Source: Reddybacter sp041277045 (GTDB lineage: Bacteria; Pseudomonadota; Gammaproteobacteria; Pseudomonadales; Porticoccaceae). Taken from it: a stretch of 64,000 bases of DNA. The stretch is taken from assembly GCA_041277045.1 (NCBI GenBank), contig JBGFSY010000001.1:372001-436000 (forward strand), given 5' to 3'. This document shows, in pieces, positions 7,953 through 17,435 of the stretch (position 1 is its first letter; every line of letters starts with the position of its first letter). Under the pieces are notes generated by a model. It had not been told where the DNA came from. It did not search any database and saw only the letters and a list, made by a program, of their open reading frames with translations. The translations under genes and the position numbers were made by a program.

Positions 7953-9725
7953 ATGTCCGCAAATACCGAACACCCTGCCGCCACTAAAATGTCCTCCATC
8001 AGGCAACTTATTCGCCTGATAGCACCCTATCGCTGGCGCTGGGTATGCGCCATTATCGCCCTGCTCTTTACGGCCGGCATTACCCTGACCATCGGCCAGG
8101 GTGTGCGCATGGTGATTGACGACGGCTTTGTCGCCGGCTCCGCTAGCCAGCTGCAGCAGGGCATTTACCTACTACTGGGCTTATCGGTATTAATGGCCGC
8201 CGGCACCTTTGTGCGCTTCTATCTGGTGTCGTGGCTCGGCGAGCGAGTCAGTGCCGACATGCGCAGCGCGGTGTTCGACAATATTGTCTCTCTCAGCCCC
8301 GGCTACTTTGACAACAATCGCAGTGGCGAAATTATGTCCCGCCTCACCGCCGACACCACCCTGCTGCAAAGCATCGTCGGCAGCTCCTTTTCCCTCGCCC
8401 TGCGCAGCTCCATTTCGACCACCGGCGCACTGATTATTCTCATCATCACCAACCTCAAGCTCACCATCGTCATTCTCGGCTGCATCCCCCTGGTGCTATT
8501 GCCTATTTTGATCTTTGGTCGGCGGGTCCGCGCCCTGTCCCGACAGAGTCAGGATTCCATCGCCAATGTCGGCACCTATGCCGGTGAAATCATCACCCAA
8601 TTGAAAACCGTACAAAGTTACACCCGCGAAGATTACGAGCGCGGCGCCTTTAATGAGGAGGTCGAAAGTGCCTTCGCCATCGCCCGCCGCCGGGTCAAAC
8701 AGCGGGCGGTGCTGATGGCTGCAGTTATCGTGCTGGTATTTGGCGCACTGAGCGGCATGCTCTGGGTCGGCGGCAACGATGTCTTAAATGGCACCATGAG
8801 CGCCGGCGATCTCGGGGCCTTTGTGTTTTACGCCATGCTGGTGGCGATGGGCGTGGCGACGATGTCTGAGGTCTACGGCGATTTGCAGCGCGCCGTGGGT
8901 GCCACCGACCGGCTGGTCGATTTAATGACCGCCAAAGCCACTATTCTTGCCCCGGATTCCATAGAAGTTGCCGCCAGTGAACTCGCCGCCGAGGTCAGCT
9001 TCAAACAGGTCAGCTTCAGCTATCCCTCGCGCCCCGGGCAAAAGGCCCTGGAAGACTTTTCCATCCATATTCCCGAGGGCAAGGTGGTGGCCTTAGTCGG
9101 CCCTTCCGGAGCCGGCAAGTCCACCGTGTTCGAATTGATGCAGCGCTTTTACGACCCCCAGTCCGGTGCTGTACTGCTCGGCAATACCGACATTCGCGAA
9201 CTGACACCGGCCGACCTACGCCAGCAATTGGGCGTGGTCTCCCAGCATCCAGCCCTATTTAGCGCCGATGTCAGCCACAATATTCGCTACGGTAAACCCG
9301 AGGCCAGTGACGAAGAAGTGCAGGCTGCCGCAGAGGCCGCTTTCGCCCATGACTTTATCGAACAATTACCCGAAGGCTATGCCAGCTTTCTCGGCGAACA
9401 GGGCGTGCGACTATCGGGCGGGCAAAAGCAACGCATCGCCATCGCCCGCGCCATTCTCAAAAACCCGCGCTTATTATTACTCGATGAAGCCACCAGCGCC
9501 CTGGATACCCACAGCGAACAGCAGGTGCAGTTAGCACTGGATAAACTGATGGAAAACCGCACCACCTTAATTATCGCCCATCGTTTGTCGACCATTCTCC
9601 ACGCCGACCACATTGTGGTGATGGACCACGGCAAACAGGTGGCCAGTGGCACCCATCAGCAGCTACTTAAAGAAAGCGAGCTTTACGCCAAGTTGGCAGA
9701 CGCGCAATTTGAGAGTGGCGACTAA
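7953..9725 (+). CDS. MsbA-like ABC exporter half-transporter
   Basis: This is a fused membrane-ATPase half-transporter of about 590 residues that would work as a homodimer in the inner membrane, exporting a lipid or drug-like compound. Six hydrophobic helices occupy roughly residues 25-310. The ATPase domain follows, with Walker A GPSGAGKST, Q-loop region QQLGVVSQHP, a perfect signature LSGGQKQRIAIARA, Walker B LLLLDEATSALD and switch histidine in IIAHRLST. The ATG at 7953 is preferred because the upstream in-frame extension is proline-rich and unlike the family. No lpxK follows, so it is unlikely to be the genuine lipid A flippase MsbA. Confidence 0.92.
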   Translation: MSANTEHPAATKMSSIRQLIRLIAPYRWRWVCAIIALLFTAGITLTIGQGVRMVIDDGFVAGSASQLQQGIYLLLGLSVLMAAGTFVRFYLVSWLGERVSADMRSAVFDNIVSLSPGYFDNNRSGEIMSRLTADTTLLQSIVGSSFSLALRSSISTTGALIILIITNLKLTIVILGCIPLVLLPILIFGRRVRALSRQSQDSIANVGTYAGEIITQLKTVQSYTREDYERGAFNEEVESAFAIARRRVKQRAVLMAAVIVLVFGALSGMLWVGGNDVLNGTMSAGDLGAFVFYAMLVAMGVATMSEVYGDLQRAVGATDRLVDLMTAKATILAPDSIEVAASELAAEVSFKQVSFSYPSRPGQKALEDFSIHIPEGKVVALVGPSGAGKSTVFELMQRFYDPQSGAVLLGNTDIRELTPADLRQQLGVVSQHPALFSADVSHNIRYGKPEASDEEVQAAAEAAFAHDFIEQLPEGYASFLGEQGVRLSGGQKQRIAIARAILKNPRLLLLDEATSALDTHSEQQVQLALDKLMENRTTLIIAHRLSTILHADHIVVMDHGKQVASGTHQQLLKESELYAKLADAQFESGD

Positions 9726-9879
9726 AACGCCCTGCCGAGAAAAATGCCCTGTAAAAAGTAGCAGGTAATAAACTTGCCCTTTTAATAAGCGCTTGGATTC
9801 AATACCTAAGTGCAGTAACTTAAGTGCCATTAAAAATAATAAATAGGCTTTTTCTTCTGGCTTTTACAAGGGAATAATA

Positions 9880-10806
9880 ATGATTACCGAAAAAGATATG
9901 TACTTTCACACGCCCACTTCCAACGATCATTACTGGGCAGAAACTAATTACTTCGGCTTTTATATCCCCGAGGAAGCGATACACGTTAACGTCTACGTAC
10001 TAACGCGCCAAAATGCCGGTGTGGTGTTATCCAGTGTCACCGTCACCGATGGCTTTTCCAACTCCCCTCACCTGGTGCGCTACAGCAATAATCAGGTGCA
10101 TCTGCCCTTTCCGAAAACTGATTTTGACGATTACACCCTCGAAAATGGTTTATCGATTAAATGCACCAAGCCGGTGATGGATTACGATATTAAATTCGAC
10201 GACCAGCGCGGCGTTAAAATTGACGTGCAATATAAAGCGCTGATGGCACCCTACGATATTCACGATCCTGAGCAAGACCCCCTCGCCGCCTCTGCCGACG
10301 ATCACGTTTCCGCCACCGCCTACGCCGGCCACTGGGATCAAACCGGGCGTGTCACCGGCACGTTCACCATCGACGGCAAGACCTACGATGTCAACTGTGT
10401 ATCGAGCATGGATCACAGCTGGGGCGAGCGCAAAGAAGATCAATTCCAGGATTTCTGCTGGCTCAACGCCAACTTCGACAACGACGTCAGTATTCACTGC
10501 ATCTGGATCATCAACCCCGACGACCCCAATGACTACCAGGCCATTGCCCACGGCTATGTGCGCGAGGGCGACCAGGTCTACGGTCTGGTCAAGGGCTCCG
10601 GTAAACTGGTGCGCAACGAACGGCTGCACCAATATATGGAACTACAGGTCGAAGATAAACGTGGCAAGGTACACAACTTTAGCGGCTCGGCCTTCACCTC
10701 AAACCCCTGGCAGCCGTGGCCCTTCGTCTACTGCACCCAATCCTTCCTGCGCTGGGATCTCGACGGCGTCACCGGCTGGGGCGAGGTACAAGACGTCAGT
10801 ATGTAA
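9880..10806 (+). CDS. lipocalin/CrtC-like protein (DUF7064/DUF7065 type)
   Basis: This 308-residue soluble protein shows no signal peptide. It is rich in beta-strand pattern and carries CVSSMDHSWGER near residue 178, the type of motif found in CrtC/AttH-like double-lipocalin proteins; the DUF7064/7065 families have this plan and commonly occur among acyl-CoA and steroid catabolic genes. A good ribosome site (AAGGGAAT) precedes the ATG. The gene starts a same-strand run with an APH-fold kinase and two acyl-CoA dehydrogenases, which suggests a role in handling a hydrophobic substrate. The family name is from memory of motif and context; activity is unknown. Confidence 0.6.
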   Translation: MITEKDMYFHTPTSNDHYWAETNYFGFYIPEEAIHVNVYVLTRQNAGVVLSSVTVTDGFSNSPHLVRYSNNQVHLPFPKTDFDDYTLENGLSIKCTKPVMDYDIKFDDQRGVKIDVQYKALMAPYDIHDPEQDPLAASADDHVSATAYAGHWDQTGRVTGTFTIDGKTYDVNCVSSMDHSWGERKEDQFQDFCWLNANFDNDVSIHCIWIINPDDPNDYQAIAHGYVREGDQVYGLVKGSGKLVRNERLHQYMELQVEDKRGKVHNFSGSAFTSNPWQPWPFVYCTQSFLRWDLDGVTGWGEVQDVSM

Positions 10807-11039
10807 TGGCTGATTTTGACAGGGGCGTCTTCATTTAAATGAGGTAATCAAGCCCCCTTTCAAGCGCGCCTCAACAGCCGGTCGACGCAATACATCGACT
10901 AAACAGGCCGGCTGTAAATAGCGCCATCCGATAGTAGCCCCGCTAGGCGCATCTCGAAAAACCCGCGCCCTGCGACCAAGCCAGCCGTCAGGGCCGTTGT
11001 GTCGAGGGCGACGAGCCAATAATAAAATTAGAAAAAACC

Positions 11040-12239
11040 ATGATTAATACAGAAACCTTACGACTGCGCGACCAACCCACCGCCGAGTGGATAGCGGCAA
11101 TCAGAGCGCGCTATCCGGTAGAGGCCGCCATCGACAATGTGCTGACCCGCAAGCTGCGCAACCGCACGCAACCGGTGGCCCACCAGACCGACTTCGAAGA
11201 TCTCGAGTCCCGCCTAGTCACTTACCTGAAGAACAGCAGCGGGCAAAATGACCTGCAACTCACCGATCTGAAACGACTCACCGGCGGCGCATCGAAAGAA
11301 CAATTCACCTTTATGCTGACCTGGAATCAGGACTCCGGCGAACGCGTCACACGCAAGCTGATGCTGCGTATGGATCCCTCCGAGTCGGTGGTCGAAACCC
11401 ATCGCCTGCGCGAGGCCCAGGTACTGAAAGCCATGTGGGGCGAGGTGCCCGTACCCGAAGTATTCTGGGTTGAGCACAGCGACGAATTTCTCGGCCATCC
11501 CTTTTTAATTGCCGGTTTTGTGGTCGGTACTGTGCAACCCGACAACGGCGACAAGGTCTCCGGACTGGGTATGTCCTTCGAGCCCGAATTGCGCGCCACC
11601 TTGCGCGACCAATTCGTGCGCCATCTCGCCACCATCCACAGCGTCGACTGGCGCAAGAAAGACCTCAGCGCTTTCGATGCCCCCGAAGTGGGCACCACAC
11701 AGGCCAATGAATGGTCGGTCGGTGCCTGGGAGCGTATTTGGCAAGAGGACACCATGGAGGCCCACCCGATTATGGAGCAGGCCGCCATCTGGTTGAAGGA
11801 AAATATGCCGGTGGTCGACAACCCGGTGATTCAGCACGGCGATTATCGCAGCGGCAATTTCATGTACGACGACAAGGGGCAGATCAACGCCATCCTCGAC
11901 TGGGAGTTGTGCCACATCGGCGACTTTCATGAAGACCTGGCCTACAACCGCTGCAAAATGCTCGGCACCCCCGATGACAAGGGCGGCTTTCGCTGTAGCG
12001 GCCTGCTGTACTTTGAGGAGTTTGTCGAAAAGTACCAGGCCTACACCGGCTTCACTGTCGAGAGGGAACGGCTCAAGTGGTACGACATTTTCACCTGTTA
12101 CAAGATGACCTCGATCTCTTGCACTAGCCTGCGCATTGCCCACGCCAAGAAAACCCATCTCGACGCGATGATGAACCTCATCGGCGGCGTCGGCTTTCTC
12201 GCCGCCTCCGAATTGGCGCGACTACTGGAAACCGTGTAG
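11040..12239 (+). CDS. APH-fold phosphotransferase family protein (ACAD10/11 N-terminal-like)
   Basis: This 399-residue protein has the aminoglycoside-phosphotransferase kinase fold. The catalytic loop is seen in VIQHGDYRSGNFMYDD (about 261-276) and the metal-binding segment in AILDWELCHIGDF. The N-terminal lobe holds RLTGGASKEQFTF, the nucleotide-binding glycine loop. Such enzymes beside acyl-CoA dehydrogenases recall human ACAD10/11, where a kinase domain and a dehydrogenase act on 4-hydroxyacyl-CoA by phosphorylation and elimination. That role is an inference here. Antibiotic resistance is unlikely given the neighbours. The gap to the next gene is about 45 bases. Confidence 0.85.
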   Translation: MINTETLRLRDQPTAEWIAAIRARYPVEAAIDNVLTRKLRNRTQPVAHQTDFEDLESRLVTYLKNSSGQNDLQLTDLKRLTGGASKEQFTFMLTWNQDSGERVTRKLMLRMDPSESVVETHRLREAQVLKAMWGEVPVPEVFWVEHSDEFLGHPFLIAGFVVGTVQPDNGDKVSGLGMSFEPELRATLRDQFVRHLATIHSVDWRKKDLSAFDAPEVGTTQANEWSVGAWERIWQEDTMEAHPIMEQAAIWLKENMPVVDNPVIQHGDYRSGNFMYDDKGQINAILDWELCHIGDFHEDLAYNRCKMLGTPDDKGGFRCSGLLYFEEFVEKYQAYTGFTVERERLKWYDIFTCYKMTSISCTSLRIAHAKKTHLDAMMNLIGGVGFLAASELARLLETV

Positions 12240-12283
12240 GCGAGCCACGCAAAGAGCCACAAACGAAGCCTGACAATAAAATC

Positions 12284-13468
12284 ATGAATAAGCCAGACAA
12301 GCTTGAACAATTCCGCCGGCAAACGGCGGATTGGATAGCCCAACACTACCCCCCGCAGCTGCGCCATACGCCCGGTGCCTCGGAGGAAGATCCACGGCAA
12401 TTAAAAATTCACGAGAAAAACTGGCTGACCCAGCTGGCCGAACAAGGCTACCTAGCACCCCGTTGGCCCAAGGAATACGGCGGTGCTGGTCTCACCGACG
12501 AACAGGTTCGCGTACTCAATCGGGAATTGCGCAAGGCTCAGGTGCGCTCGCCACCCATCAGTGCCGGCCTGTCTTTGCTCGGACCAGTGCTTCTGGAACA
12601 CGGCACCCCGGCACAAAAAGCCCAGCACCTGCCGAAAATTGCCCGCAACGAGAGCGTCTGGTGCCAGGGTTATAGCGAGCCGGGTTCCGGCTCCGACCTC
12701 GCCAGCCTCAGCACCCGCGCCGATTTACAGGGCGATGAGTTTGTCGTCAATGGGCAAAAAATTTGGACTTCCCACGCCGATGCCGCCGACTGGATGTTCT
12801 GTCTGGTGCGCACCGATAGAGAGGCTCCTCAGCATGAGGGCATCAGTTTTTTATTGATCGATATGACGACGCCCGGTATTTCCGTGGCACCGATCCGCTT
12901 AATCAGCGGTCCCTCCGCCTTCTGCCAAACCTACTTTGACGATGTCCGCGTGCCCAAAGACAACATCATGGGCCAGCTGGGGCAGGGCTGGACGCTGGCG
13001 AAACAGCTACTCCAGTACGAGCGCCAGGCACTGGGCTCCATTGGTCGCGGTGATGCCCGCCGCGCCCTCACCCTGCCAGAACTGGCGGCCCAAGAAATTG
13101 GCGTCAACGCCGCCGGTCAAATCGACGACCCGGTGCTGCGCGACCAAGTTGCCCAGTGCGAACTCGATAGCCTAGCTCTGCGCCTGACGATGAGCCGCAG
13201 TGCCGATGAGGCCCGAGCGGGACGCGGCAGTGCTCACATCGCCTCAACGCTGAAACTCTACGGTAGCGAGTTAACCAATCGTCGCCACGAGCTGATGATA
13301 TCGATACGCGGTGCCGACGGTATCGGCTGGGAGGGCCCCGGCTTTACACCCGCCGCCCTGCGCACCACTCGCCAGTGGCTGCGCGCCAAGGGCAATTCCA
13401 TCGAGGGGGGCAGCAACGAAATTCAACGCAATGTGATCGCCAAGCGGGTGCTTGAACTGCCCGAATAA
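12284..13468 (+). CDS. acyl-CoA dehydrogenase
   Basis: This 394-residue flavoprotein oxidises an acyl-CoA to the 2-enoyl-CoA. The FAD-binding core motif is visible as GYSEPGSGSDLASLSTRA (about 126-143) and the second part as GQKIWTSHADAADWMF. The C-terminal region has GNSIEGGSNEIQRNVIAKRVL, the standard family ending. It is followed after about 50 bases by a second, shorter acyl-CoA dehydrogenase. Adjacent unequal pairs often form heteromeric enzymes for bulky substrates such as steroid side chains (ChsE1/E2 type), so these two may be subunits of one enzyme. Substrate cannot be read from sequence. Confidence 0.92.
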   Translation: MNKPDKLEQFRRQTADWIAQHYPPQLRHTPGASEEDPRQLKIHEKNWLTQLAEQGYLAPRWPKEYGGAGLTDEQVRVLNRELRKAQVRSPPISAGLSLLGPVLLEHGTPAQKAQHLPKIARNESVWCQGYSEPGSGSDLASLSTRADLQGDEFVVNGQKIWTSHADAADWMFCLVRTDREAPQHEGISFLLIDMTTPGISVAPIRLISGPSAFCQTYFDDVRVPKDNIMGQLGQGWTLAKQLLQYERQALGSIGRGDARRALTLPELAAQEIGVNAAGQIDDPVLRDQVAQCELDSLALRLTMSRSADEARAGRGSAHIASTLKLYGSELTNRRHELMISIRGADGIGWEGPGFTPAALRTTRQWLRAKGNSIEGGSNEIQRNVIAKRVLELPE

Positions 13469-13520
13469 CAGACCTCGATCATCGAAAAATAAACGCCAAT
13501 AAAGAGCGACAGGAAAACCC

Positions 13521-14660
13521 ATGGCATTAACTCTTAGTGAAGAGCAGGAACTGCTGAAAAATTCCGCCCGCGAATTTGTGAAGGCCAACTTCCCCATCGA
13601 CCAAGTGCGTCAACTACGTGATGGCGACGCTGCACTACGTTACTCCCGCGAGTTGTGGCAACAAATGGCCAAACTGGGCTGGGCCGGCATTATCTTTCCC
13701 GAAGAGTACGGCGGCCTCGGCCTGGGCTATGCCGAGCTAGGCGTGGTGCTCGAGGAACTCGGGCGTTCACTGGCCGCCCAACCCTTTTTATCAACGGTTT
13801 TACTGGCCGGCAATGCCCTCTTGCTCGGTGGCAGCAAAGACCAAAAACAGCAGTGGCTGCCACAAATCTGCAGCGGTGCTGCCACCCTCGCCCTGGCCTT
13901 TCAGGAAACCGGCCACTTCTCACCCTGGCAAGTTGAAACCCGTGCCGAAGCCGGTGACGGCGGTTTTTGCCTGAATGGCGAAAAACGCTTTGTACTCGAT
14001 GGCTACGGCGCCGACCAACTACTGGTACTGGCGCGCACCTCTGGTGGCGTTGGTAGCCGCGATGGCCTCAGCCTCTTTCTGCTGGCTCCCGACACACCGG
14101 GCTTATCCATCACCCCTCTAAGCCTGCTCGATAGTCGCAACGCCGCTTTAATCAACTTTGACAATGTGCAGCTTGCAAGTCTGCATCTAGTCGGCGAACT
14201 CGACCGGGCAGCGGCGATTCTCGAACCCGTGTTCGACGGTGCCAGTGCCGGACTCAATGCCGAATTACTCGGCACCCTGTCGGAGGCCTTTGAGCGCACC
14301 CTCACCTATTTAAAAACCCGCAAGCAATTCGGTGCCTTCATCGGCTCCTTTCAGGCCCTGAAACACCGCGCCGCCGATATGTTCTGCGAGCGCGAACACG
14401 CCATTTCATTGACACTGGAAGCCCTGCGCGCCCTCGACGAACAACGCGATGATGCCGCCCTGCTGGTCAGCGCAGCAAAAGCGCGCACCGCCGATGTTGC
14501 CAATCTGATCGGCCGTGAATCGGTGCAAATGTTCGGCGGCATTGGTATGACAGACGAGGAGGATATTGGCCTGTACATGAAGCGTGCCCGCGTCGCGGAA
14601 ATGACTCTTGGCGACGCCCGCTATCACCGCGAGCGCTTTGCCTGCCTTAGCGGCTTTTAA
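13521..14660 (+). CDS. acyl-CoA dehydrogenase, divergent partner subunit
   Basis: This 379-residue protein has the acyl-CoA dehydrogenase fold, but its FAD-site segment is LALAFQETGHFSPWQVETRA instead of the usual EPGAGSD motif, so it may bind flavin poorly or act as the partner of the preceding subunit. The helical C-terminus is recognisable: KTRKQFGAFIGSFQALKHRAADM and QMFGGIGMTDEEDIGLYMKRA. A good ribosome site (AGGAAAACCC) precedes the ATG. It ends the catabolic run that starts at 9880. Heterotetrameric enzymes of this type are known in steroid side-chain degradation; this one is unassigned. Confidence 0.9.
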   Translation: MALTLSEEQELLKNSAREFVKANFPIDQVRQLRDGDAALRYSRELWQQMAKLGWAGIIFPEEYGGLGLGYAELGVVLEELGRSLAAQPFLSTVLLAGNALLLGGSKDQKQQWLPQICSGAATLALAFQETGHFSPWQVETRAEAGDGGFCLNGEKRFVLDGYGADQLLVLARTSGGVGSRDGLSLFLLAPDTPGLSITPLSLLDSRNAALINFDNVQLASLHLVGELDRAAAILEPVFDGASAGLNAELLGTLSEAFERTLTYLKTRKQFGAFIGSFQALKHRAADMFCEREHAISLTLEALRALDEQRDDAALLVSAAKARTADVANLIGRESVQMFGGIGMTDEEDIGLYMKRARVAEMTLGDARYHRERFACLSGF

Positions 14661-14867
14661 TCAAGATCAGTCAATAACCTTTATATACTCGGGCTAGGTG
14701 CTTTAGCTCTTACTGCTATATACAGCCAAACCATTGTCGCGAAACGATATAGATTTTCGCTAAAAAGGCCCTCAAGTTCATGTAGATTCAACCGATTCGG
14801 TAGAGAGTAATACTTTCTACAATCGCTTTTATTAAAAAGCACCCGCAAACAAACGCAGGTAAGCACT

Positions 14868-15476
14868 ATGGAAACTGCAACCTTTGGCTCCAATATCTCC
14901 AACCTGGCGCAGACCACTGATAAGCGGGCCGCCCCCTTCGGACAGACTGTTTCAGAACTGGCCCACGACAAAAAAATTAGCCCCGACGCCAGTCTCGACG
15001 CGGCCATCGTCAACACCAACTTATCCCTCAGCAGCGGCGATGCCGATCACTCATTAACGCTCGTACTAAAAACCGCCATTGAGGGCATTAATGCCGAGCT
15101 GGAACCGACACTCGGCCCCGGCGCCATTCAAGCCGCAGTGGATAGCGGTCTCGATGTCAGCCCCGAGGCAACGGCCGAGCGTATTGTGTCTTTAAGCACC
15201 GCCTTTCTACCGGCCTATCTCGACGCCAACTCTGACCTGGATTTTGAAACGACAGTGAATCAATTCATCGACGTCATTAGCGGCGGTATTGATCAGGGCT
15301 TTGCCGAGGCACGGGAAATACTCGATGGGCTACAGGTACTGAACGGCGATATCGCCAGTAATATCGATACGACCTATGAACTGGTACAGGACAAGCTGGC
15401 CGCCTTTGTTGAAAATATAAGCACGGGGGAGGCTCCTGCTGAGCAGTCAGCCGAACAGCAACTAGGTCTTGAATAA
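14868..15476 (+). CDS. DUF5610 domain protein
   Basis: This 202-residue soluble protein has no signal peptide and a low-complexity N-terminus. The conserved part is in the C-terminal half, with FLPAYLDANSDLDFETTVNQ, then GGIDQGFAEAREILDGL and a closing helix KLAAFVENIS. This matches my recollection of the DUF5610 family found in flagellated gammaproteobacteria; its function is unknown. About 200 bases of non-coding sequence precede it and a strong terminator follows, so it is probably transcribed alone. Confidence 0.75.
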   Translation: METATFGSNISNLAQTTDKRAAPFGQTVSELAHDKKISPDASLDAAIVNTNLSLSSGDADHSLTLVLKTAIEGINAELEPTLGPGAIQAAVDSGLDVSPEATAERIVSLSTAFLPAYLDANSDLDFETTVNQFIDVISGGIDQGFAEAREILDGLQVLNGDIASNIDTTYELVQDKLAAFVENISTGEAPAEQSAEQQLGLE

Positions 15477-15499
15477 GACCTTTAACGCTTGGATTACAG

Positions 15500-15538
15500 G
15501 CAATAAAAAAGGCGCCCTATGAGCGCCTTTTTTATTGC
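15500..15538. terminator. bidirectional intrinsic terminator between DUF5610 gene and fklB
   Basis: A perfect 16-base-pair stem (15500-15515 with 15523-15538) has a GGCGC/GCGCC core and flanking A and T runs, with a seven-base loop. It serves the two convergent genes. Confidence 0.9.
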
Positions 15539-15575
15539 AAACTGCTTATCAAGCCATCTTCAAGAAAGCTGAAAA

Positions 15576-16196
15576 CTAGTCAACGATAGCCAACAGTTCC
15601 ACATCAAAAACTAAGGTAGCGTGGGGGCCAATGGCACCACCGGCACCTTTCTCGCCGTAAGCCAAAGCCGAAGGCACATACAAACGCCACTTCGCGCCTT
15701 CTTGCATTAATTGCAGCGCCTCTGTCCAACCGGCAATAACGCCGTTGACGGGGAATTCTGCTGGCTCACCGCGATCGTAAGAACTATCAAACACAGTGCC
15801 GTCGATCAAAGTGCCGTGGTAGTGCGTGCGAACCTTGGCCGTACTACTGGGAATGGCACCCTTACCTTCACTTAATACTTCGTACTGCAGTCCCGAATCA
15901 GTGACAGTAATACCATCGCGCATGGCATTCTTGGCGAGAAACTCAACGCCCTCGGCGGACAACTTACCCGCCTCTTCCGCCTGCTTCTTCTGTACACGGC
16001 CGTTAACTTCTTCAAAGGCAGCCTTCATAACTTCGGTATCGACCTGAACAGGTTGACCTGTATAAGAGTCACTAATGCCCGCAATAACAGCGTCCAGAAC
16101 GAGCTCATCAAAGGGACTACCGGCCAACTGATCGCCCATCTGGCGGCCAATGCCGTAACTAACTTGTTGTTCAACGGTGGTAAATTTGTCAGACAT
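15576..16196 (-). CDS. fklB: FKBP-type peptidyl-prolyl isomerase FklB
   Basis: This 206-residue protein has the same length and plan as E. coli FklB, a cytoplasmic proline isomerase. An N-terminal helical dimerisation domain begins YGIGRQMGDQL, and a C-terminal FKBP domain contains GTVFDSSYDRGEPAEFPVNG, then PSALAYGEKGAGGAIGP and a final strand LVFDVELLAIVD. No signal peptide is present, which separates it from secreted FkpA/Mip. It is convergent with the DUF5610 gene across a shared terminator. Confidence 0.93.
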   Translation of the reverse strand: MSDKFTTVEQQVSYGIGRQMGDQLAGSPFDELVLDAVIAGISDSYTGQPVQVDTEVMKAAFEEVNGRVQKKQAEEAGKLSAEGVEFLAKNAMRDGITVTDSGLQYEVLSEGKGAIPSSTAKVRTHYHGTLIDGTVFDSSYDRGEPAEFPVNGVIAGWTEALQLMQEGAKWRLYVPSALAYGEKGAGGAIGPHATLVFDVELLAIVD

Positions 16197-16360
16197 GTAT
16201 CATTACTCATCAAAATAAAACAGCATCTTAGCACGACATAATTGAGCAAAGCCCAGCAAAAGTGAGCGAACACCTATCATAGAGCTGTGTTGTTTTGGTG
16301 TTGAATTAGCCACCAATCTTTAAACCCAACTTATTTAACCTAAAGCGAAAAAATCAATAT

Positions 16361-17063
16361 ATGGAATTGTTGACGGGAAAATCACCCTGGTAACCGGTGC
16401 AACCAGTGGTATTAGCACAGCGGCGGCAGAAATATTTGCCGAGAGAGGCGCCAAGATTGTGGTCTCCGATATTAATGAAGAGGGAGGCCAAGCAACCGTC
16501 GAGCGAGTTATTGCCGCCGGTGGTAAAGCTGTTTTTCAACGCTGCAATGTTGCCGTTGAAGCCGATGTTATCGCTCTGGTCAAAAGTACCGTGGACACCT
16601 ACGGATAACTCGATATCGCCTTTAATAATGCCGGTATCGAGGGTGAAGCAGCCACCACGCCCAATTGCAGCATTGAGAATTTCTACCTCAATATCGACGT
16701 TAACTTGAAAGGCGTGTTCATGTACATGAAATACTAGGTCAACCAGTTCCTCGCCAAGGGTGGCGGTCGAGCCAAAGGTGTACCCGCCTGCGTTGCCGCC
16801 AAACACGGCGGGTGGGGCTGACTAAAACAGCGGCATTGAATTCGCCAAAAAAGGTATTCTCGTTAACGCCGTTTACCCCGGCAGCATTCGCACCAAAATG
16901 CTGGAGCGCGCCCTCGATGAAAAGCTCTGGGTTGAAAAGCAATTGCTCAAATTACAGCCCATTGGCCGCCTCGGCGACCCGGGTGAAGTTGGCAAGATAG
17001 TGATCTTTTTATGCTCCGGCGATGCCTCTTTCGTCACCGGCCACGCCATGCTCGTCGACGGAT
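16361..17063 (+). pseudogene. decayed short-chain dehydrogenase/reductase gene
   Basis: Translation in pieces gives a clear SDR: the nucleotide-binding loop LVTGATSGIS, then VVSDINEEGG, a stop (TAA) in place of the residue before LDIAFNNAG, a second stop (TAG, probably from CAG) after MKY, and a tail with GILVNAVYPGSIRTKMLE and SFVTGHAMLVDG. The catalytic Ser-Tyr stretch is missing, at least two single-base deletions lie between about 16810 and 16840, and the only nearby ATG is out of frame with the body. The gene cannot make a working enzyme. Its last codons run straight into a MAPEG remnant. Confidence 0.88.
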
Positions 17064-17362
17064 GATGAAGTCTTCGGACGCATTCTTCGCGTACAGCTCA
17101 ACAACCTGGAACAGTTAGTGGCCACTCTGCCGGCAATGTGGATTTGCGCCCATTATTTTAGTGCTAGCTTTGCGGGAATTATGGGGCTAGTTTTTTTACT
17201 GGCCGCGCGCTCTATCGAAAAGGCTATATTGCAGACCCAGGTACGCGAAGCACTGGCATGATAATGGGCTTTTTAGCTAATATTTTGCTGCTGATTTGCG
17301 TCGCCTTTGGCCTCATTTTTTTAACACCCCATTCAGTATTAACGCCAAAACCAGAATACTAA
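17064..17362 (+). pseudogene. decayed MAPEG family membrane protein gene, N-terminus lost
   Basis: In one frame the sequence reads EVFGRILRVQLNNLEQLVA, the conserved loop of MAPEG (glutathione-transferase-like membrane) proteins, followed by a hydrophobic helix. It then shifts frame near 17205 to give RALYRKGYIADPGTRS and GFLANILLLICVAFGLIF, ending at a stop at 17360. The first transmembrane helix is absent and the start of the remnant abuts the SDR remnant, so a deletion joined two genes. Confidence 0.8.
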
Positions 17363-17400
17363 GTTGAATTAACACTATTCATCTGCTAAATTCCAGATCC

Positions 17401-17412
17401 GACGTTAACGTC
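17401..17412. promoter_or_regulatory. palindromic candidate operator upstream of acyl-CoA carboxylase genes
   Basis: The perfect 12-base palindrome GACGTTAACGTC is followed at once by a partial repeat (AACGTCAAC). It lies about 24 bases before the candidate -35 element of the carboxylase operon, a position suited to a dimeric regulator. Branched-chain catabolic operons in this group are often under LiuR-type MerR regulators, but I cannot confirm the site. Confidence 0.4.
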
Positions 17413-17435
17413 AACGTCAACAATCAGATGCCAAA

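Noticed and set aside
7953..9725. Assignment of the half-transporter as MsbA
   Set aside because: The motifs fit the wider exporter family, but lpxK does not follow and the N-terminus is not diagnostic, so only MsbA-like is used.
11040..12239. Antibiotic (aminoglycoside) resistance kinase
   Set aside because: The APH fold is shared by many metabolic kinases and the neighbours are acyl-CoA dehydrogenases, so resistance is not supported.
16354..16806. 150-residue reverse open frame
   Set aside because: It mirrors the SDR pseudogene, whose forward translation is recognisable despite lesions.
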